From NCBI GenBank assembly GCA_001600875.1, contig BCLD01000002.1:450979-468597 (forward strand): 17,619 bases of DNA, read 5' to 3'. Source of the stretch: Solicoccozyma terricola. Its lineage: Eukaryota > Basidiomycota > Tremellomycetes > Filobasidiales > Piskurozymaceae. A program made the translations under genes and the position numbers. Shown here one piece after another: positions 1 to 10,200 of the stretch (positions are counted from its first letter, which is position 1; every line of letters begins with the position of its first letter). The notes beneath the pieces were generated by a model. That model did not search any database. It was not told where the DNA came from and saw nothing but the letters and a program-made list of their open reading frames with translations.

Positions 1-351
1 GTTGTACGGCGACGTAGTCTCGTTATCCGTGGGACAAGCTATGGGCCCATAACCTATGAGATTATGAATCTATCCTTGATCTAACTCAACACTATGCACC
101 TATAGTTATAGAGGATGAGGAAGAGAGGATAGGGAGTCGTCTAAACTAAGATTGAGAACCGAAGTGGGACGCTGTCACGTGACGTGATTTCCGCCATCGC
201 TCTCTTTCTCTCTTTGGCTTTAAGACATGTATGAGACTTGGAACAGGCTTCTGTACCTGTGGGACATGGCTCTGTCATTGTCCCAGCTGTCTAGCTTTCG
301 TTTTGTCCATTCTAGTATATAGTTCTTGACAAATGAATTGGTTGTTCTCAC

Positions 352-359
352 TATAAAAG
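352..359 (+). promoter_or_regulatory. TATA box candidate in a gene-free stretch
   Basis: The octamer TATAAAAG is a good TATA-box match. No convincing gene follows: the first recognisable coding trace on this strand is the broken FAD-motif fragment about 210 bases downstream. It may be a leftover promoter of that relic or of an old LTR, or chance. The rest of positions 1-567 shows no open frame I can defend. Confidence 0.25.
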
Positions 360-567
360 TACACCTTTGGCTCGACATTCCCTGCTCTTTATAGTCAAAG
401 AGACAGCTAGAGGACGTTGGTTAAATCGATACCTGCATCCTCCATTGTTCCTCCGGGCAATTGTCCGATTGTCTGGTAAGAGTGTCCTACTGACCGGAGT
501 GATAGAGCGCTCTAAAGACACGGTTATTTCAACAGTTCTCATCGAAAAGCTCACCCTTTCGACCCGG

Positions 568-669
568 GGCGATAAACAGACTACAGTTGTAGTGGGAAAT
601 GGTGTCAGTGGTATTACTACCGCATACTTTCTTGGGTGTGCGACTGCCTTCCACAGTATTGTTCTCTGA
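568..669 (+). pseudogene. Relic of a FAD-dependent oxidoreductase N-terminus (DAO type)
   Basis: The frame here contains VVVGNGVSGITTAYFL. That is a beta-strand followed by the GxGxxG dinucleotide-binding loop (GNGVSG) and a helix, the usual N-terminal FAD-binding fold of D-amino-acid-oxidase-like flavoenzymes. The frame hits TGA at 667-669, at the point where the family normally continues with a strand ending in an acidic residue that binds the FAD ribose. There is no ATG upstream in frame, and no rest of the enzyme follows. I tried splicing from the GTATTG near 654; it leads straight into a stop. I read it as a decayed fragment. A chance match of this short motif is possible. Confidence 0.33.
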
Positions 670-1074
670 GTGCACTATCTCGTTGGAGAACATAGAATCT
701 TGAAAATGTGATATTATAACAGCTCAAGAGTAATCCATCTCAGGGTCGATACAAGCTTCACTAAGTTCGCCTCGATGTCTCAATGCTAACCCTAAGACCC
801 CTAAGAGAGCTCCAACCTTCATATTATTTCGCTTGAGAGAACGTTTACATACAGGAGATCCTTACCGTCCGCTATCCTATGAAGAAGAGTGAACAATAGT
901 GGAAAGAGAAGACATTAGGACAAGAGAATAATAACGAAAAACAAACAGCCAATGATGGTCCACACTCGTTACGCCTTGTAAGAACGATGGTCGTCGAGAG
1001 TCGTAAGGGGCTGCAGAATGAGCTCGGACGTGCGGAGCGGCAACGGTGGGTCCTGCGGTCACCCAACTCGTCCG
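670..1074. other. Gene-free stretch 3' of the unknown-protein gene
   Basis: I see no coding signal. It should hold the 3' untranslated region and polyadenylation region of the leftward gene that ends at 1075. A telomere-like TAACCCTAA lies near 786-794 but is a single unit and a half. Confidence 0.4.
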
Positions 1075-2087
1075 TTAGACTGCACCACGCCTCAGGTCTT
1101 CCAGATGGAGTAGTCTTGTCCACAGCTCCGGCGTCCACATTTGGAAGTCTTGTTCTAGCTCCCAAGCTTCTACGCCGCTGACCCTATGAACAGACTGGGT
1201 CTGCGACACGAGGATAGGCCTTGGATTGACGAGCTGTTGGGTGACAACGCCTCTGAAGATCCCTCCCTTGGTGGTGACCTTGATGACGATCTTTAGAAAG
1301 AAGTATCCCTTGCATCTGACGACCAATCCGACAGTAACGGGCGACGGGACACCTCGGTCGTAGTCCTTGGTGATGGTGAAATAGGCACGTTGAGGTTCTT
1401 GATCGTTACGGTGGGAGACGATCTTGGACGCGAAAAGCGGGGGAGGCCTGATTGATCGGGATGTCTGGAAGCTGCCGAAGTTCATGGGAAAGTTGAGGTT
1501 GCAGGATAGAGTAGTCGCTGGGTCCTGGACGGAAAGGGGCGGCTCCGCTGGCAACTGGTACTCCACCGGCCTGGCATCAACGATGGTCGGAGCATCTCGC
1601 CCGTCCTCGTGGTGGAGCGAGGCCAGGGTGTCCACTTCGACATTCTCCACCATGGCAAATAGTTTTCCATTGACCTTGGTCCTCAACGCCAAGGCGTGTG
1701 CGTACTCCGTTCCCCACCGACCCCAGCGGACAAGAGTGAAGTCGACGTTAACGGTGATGCTGTCGGCCTTCCGGAGCGAGTTATATTGCTCCGCCGTCAC
1801 TGGATCCATGGTTTCCTCTCCTGACACCTCGTCCGCAAGCGTCTCCCCGCCGTAGTCGCGGAAAAGGTCGACCTCAACACCGTCGGCCGCAGCGAAAGGC
1901 TCGATACTCTGGCCGAGACCAAGGATGGTGGCATCTGTGGTGGCATCTGTGGAGAGGACGCCCTCTCCTGGTGATGAGCAAGGGATGACTGCAAGGCAAC
2001 GTCTGTATGGTCAGTTTTAAGGGCTGCCAGAGTGTTGCCCTCCCACGTACCGTGCGACATCGTCAGTGGCAAGGATGGTGGGGACAT
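1075..2087 (-). CDS. Two-exon gene, unknown 316-residue beta-rich protein divergent from CHAT-A
   Basis: Exon 1 is 2051-2087 and exon 2 is 1075-1988. The 62-nt intron (1989-2050) starts GTACGT, has a CTGACC branch site and ends TTGCAG. It is in phase 1 and joins the ATG-started MSPPSLPLTMSH to a long open frame, giving 316 residues. A second in-frame ATG at 2060 has a better context (A at -3). I do not recognise the family. Residues about 1-85 look loose, with a DATTDAT repeat. The rest alternates strand-like segments, for example SITVNVDFTLVRW and VTVGLVVRCKGYFFLKIVIK. No signal peptide or convincing membrane helix is seen. The gene is divergent from CHAT-A across 449 bases, so the two may be co-expressed. 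It could be a substrate or regulator of that protease; a gasdermin-like pore-former is one testable idea, not shown by the sequence. Confidence 0.75.
1927..1950 (+). repeat. Perfect 12-bp tandem duplication inside the unknown-protein gene
   Basis: GGTGGCATCTGT occurs twice in immediate succession. On the coding (minus) strand it encodes the doubled DAT segment near residue 30, so copy-number change keeps the reading frame. It lies in the poorly structured N-terminal part. Confidence 0.8.
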
Positions 2088-2536
2088 AGGCGTGGTGGGT
2101 GCGGAGGAGGTGTTGAAGTGGAAAGGAGTCAGTCACGATAGGTCAGAAGGTGAGACGTCGAGGAGAGCGATGCTTGTCGAAAGTCGCGTGATTAGCTCGA
2201 ACGTTGTAGGAAGAACCAGAAACTATTAGAAGGGAACATTGGGTGTTTATGAGAAGTATGGTTTAAAGGGTGGTATATTCAGTTAACAGTTAACAGTTAC
2301 AGGACGAGATTGGAGCACGATGCAGGCTGGCAAGTTGGTTATGTAAGGTGCTCATTATGGAAGCAAAAACGCTTCCTTCCGTAGAACAATGAGGGCGTGG
2401 TGAAAGTTGGTTGCCATTGTTCTACACTACACCTACACACATTCTCCCCATCAGCAACATTCTCCTTGCATCATCGTCCCGTCTGGATCTCCCTACTTGC
2501 TCTTCATTTTACGTCTCTCTGTGCATCCTTGTCACA
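2088..2536. promoter_or_regulatory. Shared divergent promoter region of the unknown-protein and CHAT-A genes
   Basis: The two ATGs point away from each other across 449 bases. Features seen: a 7-bp tandem repeat AGTTAAC-AGTTAAC-AGTTAC at 2281-2300, and a pyrimidine-rich stretch from about 2440 up to the CHAT-A ATG, typical of fungal core promoters and 5' leaders. The CHAT-A start context is CACAATGA, with A at -3. No clear TATA box was found for either gene. Confidence 0.45.
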
Positions 2537-5500
2537 ATGAATGCCGCAGCTGGCGTCAGCGACTCGCTCGAGGACGAGCTTCTCCTTCTCTCCGCAAAGG
2601 GACAGTTCAATGATGCTTTGCAGGTATTGTCTTCCAGACTCCAGGCACCATCTTCCCAAACCTTGCTCGGCGATATGTTCCAAGGATTGACTTTCCTGCT
2701 CAGCTCCGGTGTCTTCGTTTTACCGGATCAAGTCACCAACCCAATGGCGATCTGTCGGCGATTTGAATCGGAGACGCGTCATGAGACGGACGCTGGCAAT
2801 GATTGTACAGTGTCTCGGTTGCACCGGCTACGGGCTCTGGCAATGCAAACAGGTATCAGCCTGCTCAAGTTGCATGTGGACATGACGGTAACGCAGCAGT
2901 TCTCCATCTGCAAGTCCCTTGCCAATGAATACCTCAGGCAACCGTTCGACCCGGCCATAGACACATCGGAAGGCTTCTACTGCGCGGTGAGCCGTATTCA
3001 ATGTACCCCTGCTACGGGAACGCTCATAGTTTCCGCTCTCATCACAACAGACGATCATCCTCGTCCGCTACTCCATAATGTTGAATTTTGCAAACTTGCT
3101 TCAACTCGACCATTGGGGGGCGGGGGACCAATTTTGTGCGGTCTCAAAAGAGGTCGAATGGGTCAAGACGCATCTCAAACAGCTTGCAGCCGCCTCTGAG
3201 GGCTTGGGCAGCGATCCTCATACGCTTCGCTCTCTTCTCCGCATCGCCATGTTCTCGGCCAACGCGCCCCTGCCCACTCAAGAGCACGATCGACTGGACG
3301 ACGACACGCGGAAGCTGTATGACAAAGTCATCGGTGGTGCCAAGACCGACTCTCTACTGCTCGCCGACGCCCAGCATGGGCTTGCAAAGAAGCTCTCGGC
3401 ATACAGAGGTCACAAGGGAGAGGTCTCGCTGTTGCTATCGGACGCTTGCAAGGTATACCAGAGCCAGAGTTGCCACGTGTACGCGCTTCTCTGCCAGCTC
3501 ATGCAATTCGCTCTGACGGAAGGGAACCGACCGGACGTACGCGAAGCCTTTCTGAAGCTCGCACGCGAGCGAGACACAAGCCCAGTTGTAGTTTCCGAGG
3601 CATGCTACGCATCCTTCGATTGTCTGCTCATCGACGGACGTCGACTGCCAGAAGATTTCGTCGATGCGTGGATGACCACGACCTTGCGTGGAGGCAGCAT
3701 CTTGCTCAGGATCCAATCTCTCCAAGTACTTCTTGTACATACGACGATAGTGCAACGTGTGACCGAAACGTTGCAGCTGGCTTCTTCCATCTACGACAAG
3801 ATCCCGCCGAACGATCTCCACCATATCGCCGCCTCGGTGGCGGTGGTCGCCGCGAGAGCATGCAGCTATGTTCAAGACCCCGTGCCGCAGACCGTGGAAT
3901 GGGCTGAGAAGGCCAGAGACCGGCTTGGTCATTGCTCGCACACTGCCACAGTTGTGGAACTGGAAAACAGCGCGCGGTTCTTCGTGTTCTGGGCACGCTT
4001 CCAACGCGACCAAACGAACCTAACGCACGTCCTACGGGATCTCGAGGATGACGTGCAGGCAGGTAGGGTCCGTCTCGCCTTTGCTAAACTTGATGTGATC
4101 CAGCAGGTAGTTGCGGAAGACATCAGGACGAGACCCATAGGTCCAGACCGCGAGGGCGTTCTTGAGGACGATGCGCTTGTCGAGATGAAGGCCCAGCATC
4201 TGCTGCTCCATTATCCGCAAGGAAGGACATCCCTCGGGATGAATCCGTTTGCCCTCATGCGACCTGACTCTCTGGAGCAACGTGATAAGTTTGCGGCGGA
4301 GTGCGTGGAAGCAATTCGACGCTTTGAAGCAACGGGCGACCACTACAAGGTGGCGAATCTCTATTTGGACCTCGGCTTCGCCAATTACCGGGTCGGCTTT
4401 GCTGGACACCCTGACATGTGGACGCTTGCTTTGGATGCCCTCGGGAAAGCGTGCGCTTGGTACATCAAGGTGTCTACCAAGCCTCTCATCGTACATTGCC
4501 GGCACTTGATGGCGTTCTGTCGAGTTCAGCTGTGGCGTGCGCGGAAGGGGACGGACGAGGAAGCGTTGCAAGCCCTTGGCGTTCTGGAGCGGGAAATTAT
4601 GAGCTGGAGGAGTGAGATCACATCAGCGGACAGGGAACACTCTCTAAGGGCGAAGCGATACTTGGTCGTGAACGATCTCTACCAGCAAGCCTGTCGAATG
4701 GCCATATCGATCTGCGTCGAAAACCGACGCAAGGAAGATCTCTGGAGCTGGATTCAGAAGGCGAAAGCACGAAGCGTAGCCGATCTGCTAGGCCTAGGGC
4801 TAGAGCCGACCGGGGAGCTGAAAGAACGGCTTGATGAGGACGATGTCGCCAAATCACTCCTCGCCGAGCAGTCAAGGCTGATTTTGGAGCTGGAAGCTGC
4901 ACAAGCATCCGGGCAGGACCCTCTGCGCATTATCGACATCCAACGTGAATGCGACACGCTCAGCCGGAAGATGGCCGGCAATCACAACCTGCGCGATCTA
5001 ATGCAGTTCCGAAAAGCCGAGCCGGAAGAAAGCTTGAACCACGCTAGTCGGATACTGAGAGCGAATGCGGATGACGCAGTGACCTTCGTGGAGTGGGTCT
5101 TCTGCGAGAACTGGGTGTATCTCTTGATTCGGCGCCCAGACGGACAGATCTTCTGGTACAATACAGGGGTCAGTGAATCCCAGCTCCGTATGTGGCATTG
5201 GCAGGTCGAAACACCGCCAAAGCTCCAATTGGGGCCAGTACATGGCAGTGACGAACTCTGCAAGCTCGCCCCTCTGGTCCAGCCCCTGCTTGACCAGAAC
5301 GTCATGGGCCGTGACGCCCGCTTGGTTCTTTGTCCTACCGGGGTCCTACACTCTCTTCCTCTACATGCCATCCCCATCCTTGACTCTTCGGGCTCACACA
5401 CTTGCCTCATCGAATGTTACCCGGTGACGTACTGCGCGAGCTTGACCACCTTCACCCGCTGCTCTCAACGTGCGTCTTCAGCACCTACCCGAGATCTTTG

Positions 5501-6240
5501 CGAGAGCGCGTTCTGTGGAGTGTACCAGCGAGATTCGGGGGGCAATCTCGTCAAGGAACGGTATCAGACCGAGTTGTATGAGAAGATAGCTGGCTTCGGC
5601 GGCGTCCTGGGCTCAAAAGACGTGGTCACGGGCCTGGCTGTGAAACGAGCGGCTTTCAAGGAAGCACTGAAGAGCTCTGCCCTGATGTACTTCTTTGGCC
5701 ACTGCGATATCAAAGAGAAGGAATACACCAAGCAAGCTTTCCGATTGAGCGATGGCACTCCCGACGGCCAAGGTGAGTCATGCTCTGTGTTGGCTAAAGG
5801 AGTCTACATGGCTGATGGTTCCCTCATTGACAGACCGCTTCACCACACAAGACATCCTCCGAGCCACCTTGCCGCCTTCCCTCGTCATGACGATGGCGTG
5901 CGCCTCCGGGGACCAAGCTATCATGGCCAGCGACGAGCCATTGGGCATCGTCACTGCCCTGCTGTGCTCCGGTGCCGCCTCGGCCCTTACGAACATGTGG
6001 CCAATTACGCTCAATGCTGCTACCTGGTTCTCGGAAGCCTACCTAAAGAATCTCAAAGACGCCGCCGAGAGTCTCGGTCCGAAGGGCGGCCGCATTGATC
6101 TTGCCCAATGCCTGCGCGCGGCGGTGCTGGACATGAAGTCGGACAGGGAGTTTCGGTACCCGATTGACTGGGCAAACTTTGTCCTCCACGGATCCATGCA
6201 CGGCTCGTTCTCGGTACAAAGAGCTTGTCCCAGCTCATAA
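2537..6240 (+). CDS. CHAT-A: helical-repeat (TPR-like) CHAT caspase-fold protease
   Basis: Exons are 2537-2986, 3051-5772 and 5834-6240. Introns of 64 nt (GTGAGC...CAACAG, phase 0) and 61 nt (GTGAGT...GACAG, phase 1) restore one frame of 1192 residues. Residues 1 to about 800 are helical and TPR-like, including KAKARSVADLLGLG near 721. The CHAT domain runs from about 820 (TFVEWVFCENWVYLL) to the end, with LVLCPTGVLHSLPLHAIP near 905-925. The predicted catalytic His is residue 1034 in YFFGHCDI, and the Cys is residue 1080 in TMACASGD. CHAT proteins are caspase/separase-fold cysteine peptidases, usually regulated by attached repeats. It probably acts as a cytosolic protease switched on by its repeat region; trigger and substrate are unknown. 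It is divergent from the unknown-protein gene and convergent with CHAT-B, and ends in TAA. The second intron falls between the His and the Cys. Confidence 0.9.
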
Positions 6241-6465
6241 GCGGCGGATGAGGGGCGGAGCCGCTATCTTTTCTTCATTTCCAGCCTCATAACGAAAGTT
6301 AATCTGCAGTCATGTTGTAAATGGATGAGGACCTTTGTAGTCAGAGATACAGCTAGATCCCTGTCAAGACCAGATCTTCGCTCGAGGGGCTCAGCGCTTT
6401 GACCCTCCCTGGCTCTGAAGCAGTTATCAGGCGATGCGAGGGAAAATCCCCCTTCGCGGGCTGTA
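6241..6465. other. 3' flank of CHAT-A, nothing recognised
   Basis: Short open frames occur on both strands but show no conserved motif. It should include the 3' untranslated region of CHAT-A before the retroelement debris begins. Confidence 0.35.
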
Positions 6466-6680
6466 CGTACATGAGTCATACATGCCGTAGATGTAATCTT
6501 TCATCTCCTTAGCCGCATTCATTCCAAGAACGTCAACTAGAATCCCACGGAGACTGTTGCTCGAATGGCTCCTTGCACCTTTAACTCTCTCCTCTGCCAA
6601 TTTCGCCACTCCTTCATTTGCTCAGCTGTCAAAACAGATCCGGTGTCACTCTCAGCTGCAGCGGGAGGTACGGATCCAGC
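6466..6680 (-). mobile_element. Decayed Ty1/copia gag fragment, inverted relative to the pol pieces
   Basis: The minus strand reads VPPAAAESDTGSVLTAEQMK, then EWRNWQRRELKVQGAIRATV. After one frameshift near 6555 it continues LVDVLGMNAAKEMKDYIYGM. The pattern W(n)..A.G.I.(n)..TAKEMWD.L...Y is that of copia-type gag (UBN2/gag-polypeptide families). Here the usual Trp after KEM is replaced. The frameshift and the lack of flanking gag sequence mark it as a relic. It abuts the plus-strand RNase H piece at about 6680, so at least one inversion or nested insertion took place. Confidence 0.48.
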
Positions 6681-6940
6681 CCTTATCAAAGACAAGGCAA
6701 CAAACAGTTTCCTCATCAACTGTTGAAGCAGAGTACATCGCAATTGCTGAAGCGGCAAGGGAAGATCTGTGGCTCTGCAACTTACTAAGGGAACTTGGGT
6801 TTACACACGTTGTTAATAATGGAGCAACAGTCTTACACGTCGATAATCAAGGCGCAATTCGACTCGCAATCAATCCAAGCACACAGCAGAGGACCAAACA
6901 TATCGATATCAGACATCACCTAATATGCGAGGGTTCTTAG
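6680..6940 (+). mobile_element. Ty1/copia pol fragment: RNase H domain
   Basis: The frame contains STVEAEYIAIAEAAREDLW, then VLHVDNQGAIRLAINPS, then RTKHIDIRHHLICEG. These are the standard C-terminal RNase H motifs of copia polyproteins, with the catalytic Glu (EAEY) and Asp (VDNQ) both present. The upstream reverse transcriptase and the downstream tail are missing. The copia similarity stops right where the telomeric TTAGGG units begin, and TAG at 6938-6940 ends the frame. This is a non-functional insertion remnant between the two convergent CHAT genes. Confidence 0.9.
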
Positions 6941-6956
6941 GGTTAGGGTTAGGGTT
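6937..6956 (+). repeat. Interstitial telomeric tract (TTAGGG x3 plus TT)
   Basis: Three perfect TTAGGG units occupy 6937-6954, followed by TT and bordered by a GGGTTC on each side (6931-6936 and 6952-6957). TTAGGG is the telomere repeat of most filamentous fungi. The tract sits exactly at the junction of two copia pol fragments. Confidence 0.95.
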
Positions 6957-7040
6957 CGTCCCAGCCTCAGACCTATGTCCCACGTGTGCGCTAGGTAAGA
7001 CGCAGTCCGAAGCGCCATCTCCCAATGGTTCTCCAATGGA
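6957..7040 (+). mobile_element. Probable copia GAG-pre-integrase zinc-finger fragment
   Basis: Directly after the telomeric tract the plus strand reads ASDLCPTCALGKTQSEAPSP. CxxCxxGK followed by polar residues and a proline is the hallmark of the GAG-pre-integrase domain just before the copia integrase core. Normally this lies upstream of RNase H; here it lies downstream, on the same strand. No integrase core follows. The match is short, so confidence is moderate. Confidence 0.42.
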
Positions 7041-7204
7041 TTGGCGGTGTGCACGTCACAAATTCGCAGACTTGGAAAAACAGACAACATCGCCCACCTA
7101 TCAGAACGCTTGGCTCCTGGGCGTTATGGAAGTTCAGCTGTTTCTCTTGTGGTCAGTGACAGACGAAGACTTACCCTCGCCTCAGCTGGACTCTCGACTT
7201 TCCC
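7041..7204. other. Remainder of the retroelement/CHAT-B 3' flank
   Basis: No motif recognised. It must carry the 3' untranslated region of the leftward CHAT-B gene; the open frame here shows no further integrase similarity. Confidence 0.3.
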
Positions 7205-10200
7205 TTAGGCGCCCCAATGCACGTACGGCCCCCAAGTGAGCGGCTGCTTGAACATCTCGAGATTATCACGGACGTGCAAGGTGGCGATGTGGACTGCTTC
7301 GGCGACCGTCCGATCTTGCCAGTCCTCGAGGTCGGTGTTGAACATATGGGTCCAGAAGCATTTAGCGAAGTCAGGAGAGACGATGTCCATCACGGGCCAC
7401 ATCGAGGCGATGACATGCCTGAAGCCAGCGACGAGGAAGCCGGAGGCGAGATGGAGGACTTCGTCTTGATAAATCTCCACCTGGTTCTGAGCGGTCGAAC
7501 AAGCTGAAAGGAAACCAATGCCGGCGAGCTTGAGATCATGTTCTGCAACCTGGGCGAGAGTGAGAGGCTGGACGGCTGGTGCCTCGTGTGGGTCGTCTGT
7601 CGAATTGCGAAGGAGAGCTAGATAGCTTTGGGATGGCAGCTTGGGGTCGGATAAGCCGTGACAGATAAGATGGGCGACTTGGCATTCGGGCAGCTGTTCT
7701 CGGACGTCGGAGGCGTACCTTGTCGTTTCGATGCGAAACATGAGCGAGTCCTCTGTCTTCACGCCATTCCTGAAGGCTTCGCTAACAGCTTCAAGCTCTG
7801 CCTCCGCGTTGTCGAGGTCATCTAGCTTCGGATCAGGCGTGGTTTGCATTGCACAGCGGATCAGTTTGAATCCGTTCTTGAGATTACTGAGCTCCTTCGT
7901 ATCCTGCCTGGCATGGAGAAGAGCGTTCAAGGTCGGCGCGTATGAAGAGATAACGTGTTGCATGGTGGTGTCTTTGGGTCGACCGTTAATGTACTCTCCA
8001 GCAGCGTGAAACGGCAGGTGACTAGCGGCACCGCATCCAATCCACCAGATACGCTGAAGTTTGACGATCTTGGCTGAGTGCAGGCCAAGATCTTGAAGGA
8101 TCGGCTTAACACCTGACTCATAGAGCCAGGCAAGTCCTTCTTCCCGAAGCTTCTCGTTGATGTCTGGCTGCTCCCGAGCCCCGCAGTTGAGGTCAGATTG
8201 CTTGAAGCTGGTCCGGATTTTGCTTATTACAAGTCCAGGCAGCAGAACATGCTTGATCGGATCCTTCACATCGGAAGTGATCAAGATAGCGTCGCTTCGA
8301 AGCTCGTGAGCGTTCACGAGGACGATCGGGCCGAATACTGCTGCCTCTCTCAGAGCGGATGCGTTGGGGATAGACAAAAACTGGGCTTGTCCATCAAGCT
8401 TGCGGACCTCTTCGATAAGGCGTGAGAATGCAGCCGATGCTTCGTTCTGCTGTCTAAGCATCTGCAGGAGCTCGGTGGATAGCATAGCCGTTTCGTCGTC
8501 GATGACACTGATGGCCAGTCGTCTGCGCAAATCCTGGGCCGCTTCACGCAGCTCCTTTGCTCCTGGACCGCTGAGTTCGTCGAAGTCTCAACGGCTACCA
8601 ATCAGCCTGCCATTGATGATGCCTCGGCCGCTCTCGAGCAGCTCCAGAGCCCGAAAGATCGGCTGCTGGACTTGAAAGGCTAGCGCACAGGCCGTCGATC
8701 CTAGTGCCGAACTTTGCTCAACCAAATACTCCAGGTCCGAGAGCGACAGCGATCGATCGAGAAGTGGGGCAAGGCCTTCGATAGCCTCAGCGCAGGCCTT
8801 AAGAGCCGAGTCTGCATGCTCGAGTGACGAGTTCGCATCATGGAGCCTCACGAAAGCTTCAGCTGAGCGGGACAGAGCGTATACTTGGGTGATATCGCCC
8901 TCAGAAGATGCGTCAGCGGAATTTCGTAGAGCTTCTACCGCTCGCTCGAGCATCGCTTCGTCTTCGGTCCAGTATAACAGCTGACATCCGAGCTCGAGCC
9001 AAGCCTCGTTGCTGATATCTTGTCGTGAGCGGCACAAAGCGAATGTGCTCTGAGCATACTGCTTGGCCTGAGGTAGTTCTTGACCACAGTGCGAAGCCTT
9101 AGCATGGATAAGAACGAGCTTCGTCATCCGAATGCGCAGTTCTAGCAAAGCCGGATGAGCGTGTTGAGGCGCGGAAGGCAGTTCTCCTTCAAAGATACCG
9201 TTGATCAGGCGCATTCCCTCGGCGACATGCTGGGTGTTGTGGTCAGCCTCGTAGAACTTCACCAACAATCCCGTGAAGTCCTTGACGAGCACTCGGACTA
9301 CCTCCTTCAGAAAGGGACTCGGGCACTTTATCCATGATTTGAGCTGCGAACCGAATCGACCGTTTAACAGGTCATACAACGCTTCTGGGCGGTCGGTAGG
9401 CACTTGTCCCGTTCTCTCGGAGGCTTGGGCGCCATAAATCGCTGATTGTACTTCGGCCCAGGGCGTGTTTGGTGTGTCGCCCTGAGTTTGACTGTCTAGA
9501 GCGCAAGCTTGCTGTAGGTGCCGGGAGTTGCCAGTCTTACGGAAGAGCATGAAGTGAAGCTGACCAGCCAGCCTGCCGTAGACTTCTGCAGCGGTGGCGT
9601 CCCCTGCTGCGTTCGCCAACTTGCTTCGCACGGTCGAGAGTAACCTTTCGACAGCGTCATCGGTGTTGATTCCGCCAACTTGATCGATCAAGAGCGCACA
9701 CTCCGCCTCAAGCAATTGCGCTCGGTCGGCGTCCACGTGGTCCAAAGCCTTCCTGATGATCGCGAAAGTTGTGTCGTAGTCGATGATTTCCCGCACACCG
9801 AACGCGGTCCTCATGCCGCACAGTGCTCGAATATGGAACAGGATTTGAGCAGGCGAAACGAGCTCCAGGTCATTCGAGACTACGCCTGGAGATCTCCAGC
9901 CAACGGCGATAGCTTCCTGTAAGACCGCCCGATCGCCGAAGAAGATGGCTTGGCCGATCAAGCAACACTGATAGTTGAGAAGTCGCATCTGTTTTAGCGC
10001 CATGGGTTCCTCGTCAGCAGGGAGCTGGTCGCCCTGGCGGAAATATTGGTTCGCCTTGATGAGCTCTTCCCCTTGGATTTGATCCGCGCCGAAGATGAAA
10101 ACCCCGACCATACCTAACAGGAGATAGGCTAGTCGCAGAGTTTCGTTGAGATTGCGCTGCAGGATAGCACTCCAAGTCTCAGGGTCGAGTCCGTCCGGAA

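Noticed and set aside
1..550. A possible solo LTR (TATA box, TG/CA-like ends).
   Set aside because: No matching second LTR, target duplication or primer-binding site could be seen in the window, so the ends cannot be defined.
785..794. Telomere-like CTAACCCTAA, and a CCCTAACCC near 12592.
   Set aside because: Each is less than two repeat units and can occur by chance, unlike the three perfect units at 6937.
3435..4571. Long minus-strand open frames of 192 and 179 codons inside CHAT-A.
   Set aside because: They are antisense shadows of a GC-balanced coding exon; they have no domain motifs and the plus-strand protein is clearly real.
8555..8590. A 36-nt mini-intron (GTAGCC...GTCCAG) that would remove the TGA of CHAT-B and keep frame.
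   Set aside because: It is far shorter than the 56-90 nt introns seen here, has no branch-site match, and the sequence inside it aligns with the conserved family linker.
8588..8590. TGA read as an amino acid (altered code or selenocysteine).
   Set aside because: Both kinase genes here end with TGA as a normal stop, CHAT genes use TAA, and nothing suggests a selenocysteine position in this family.
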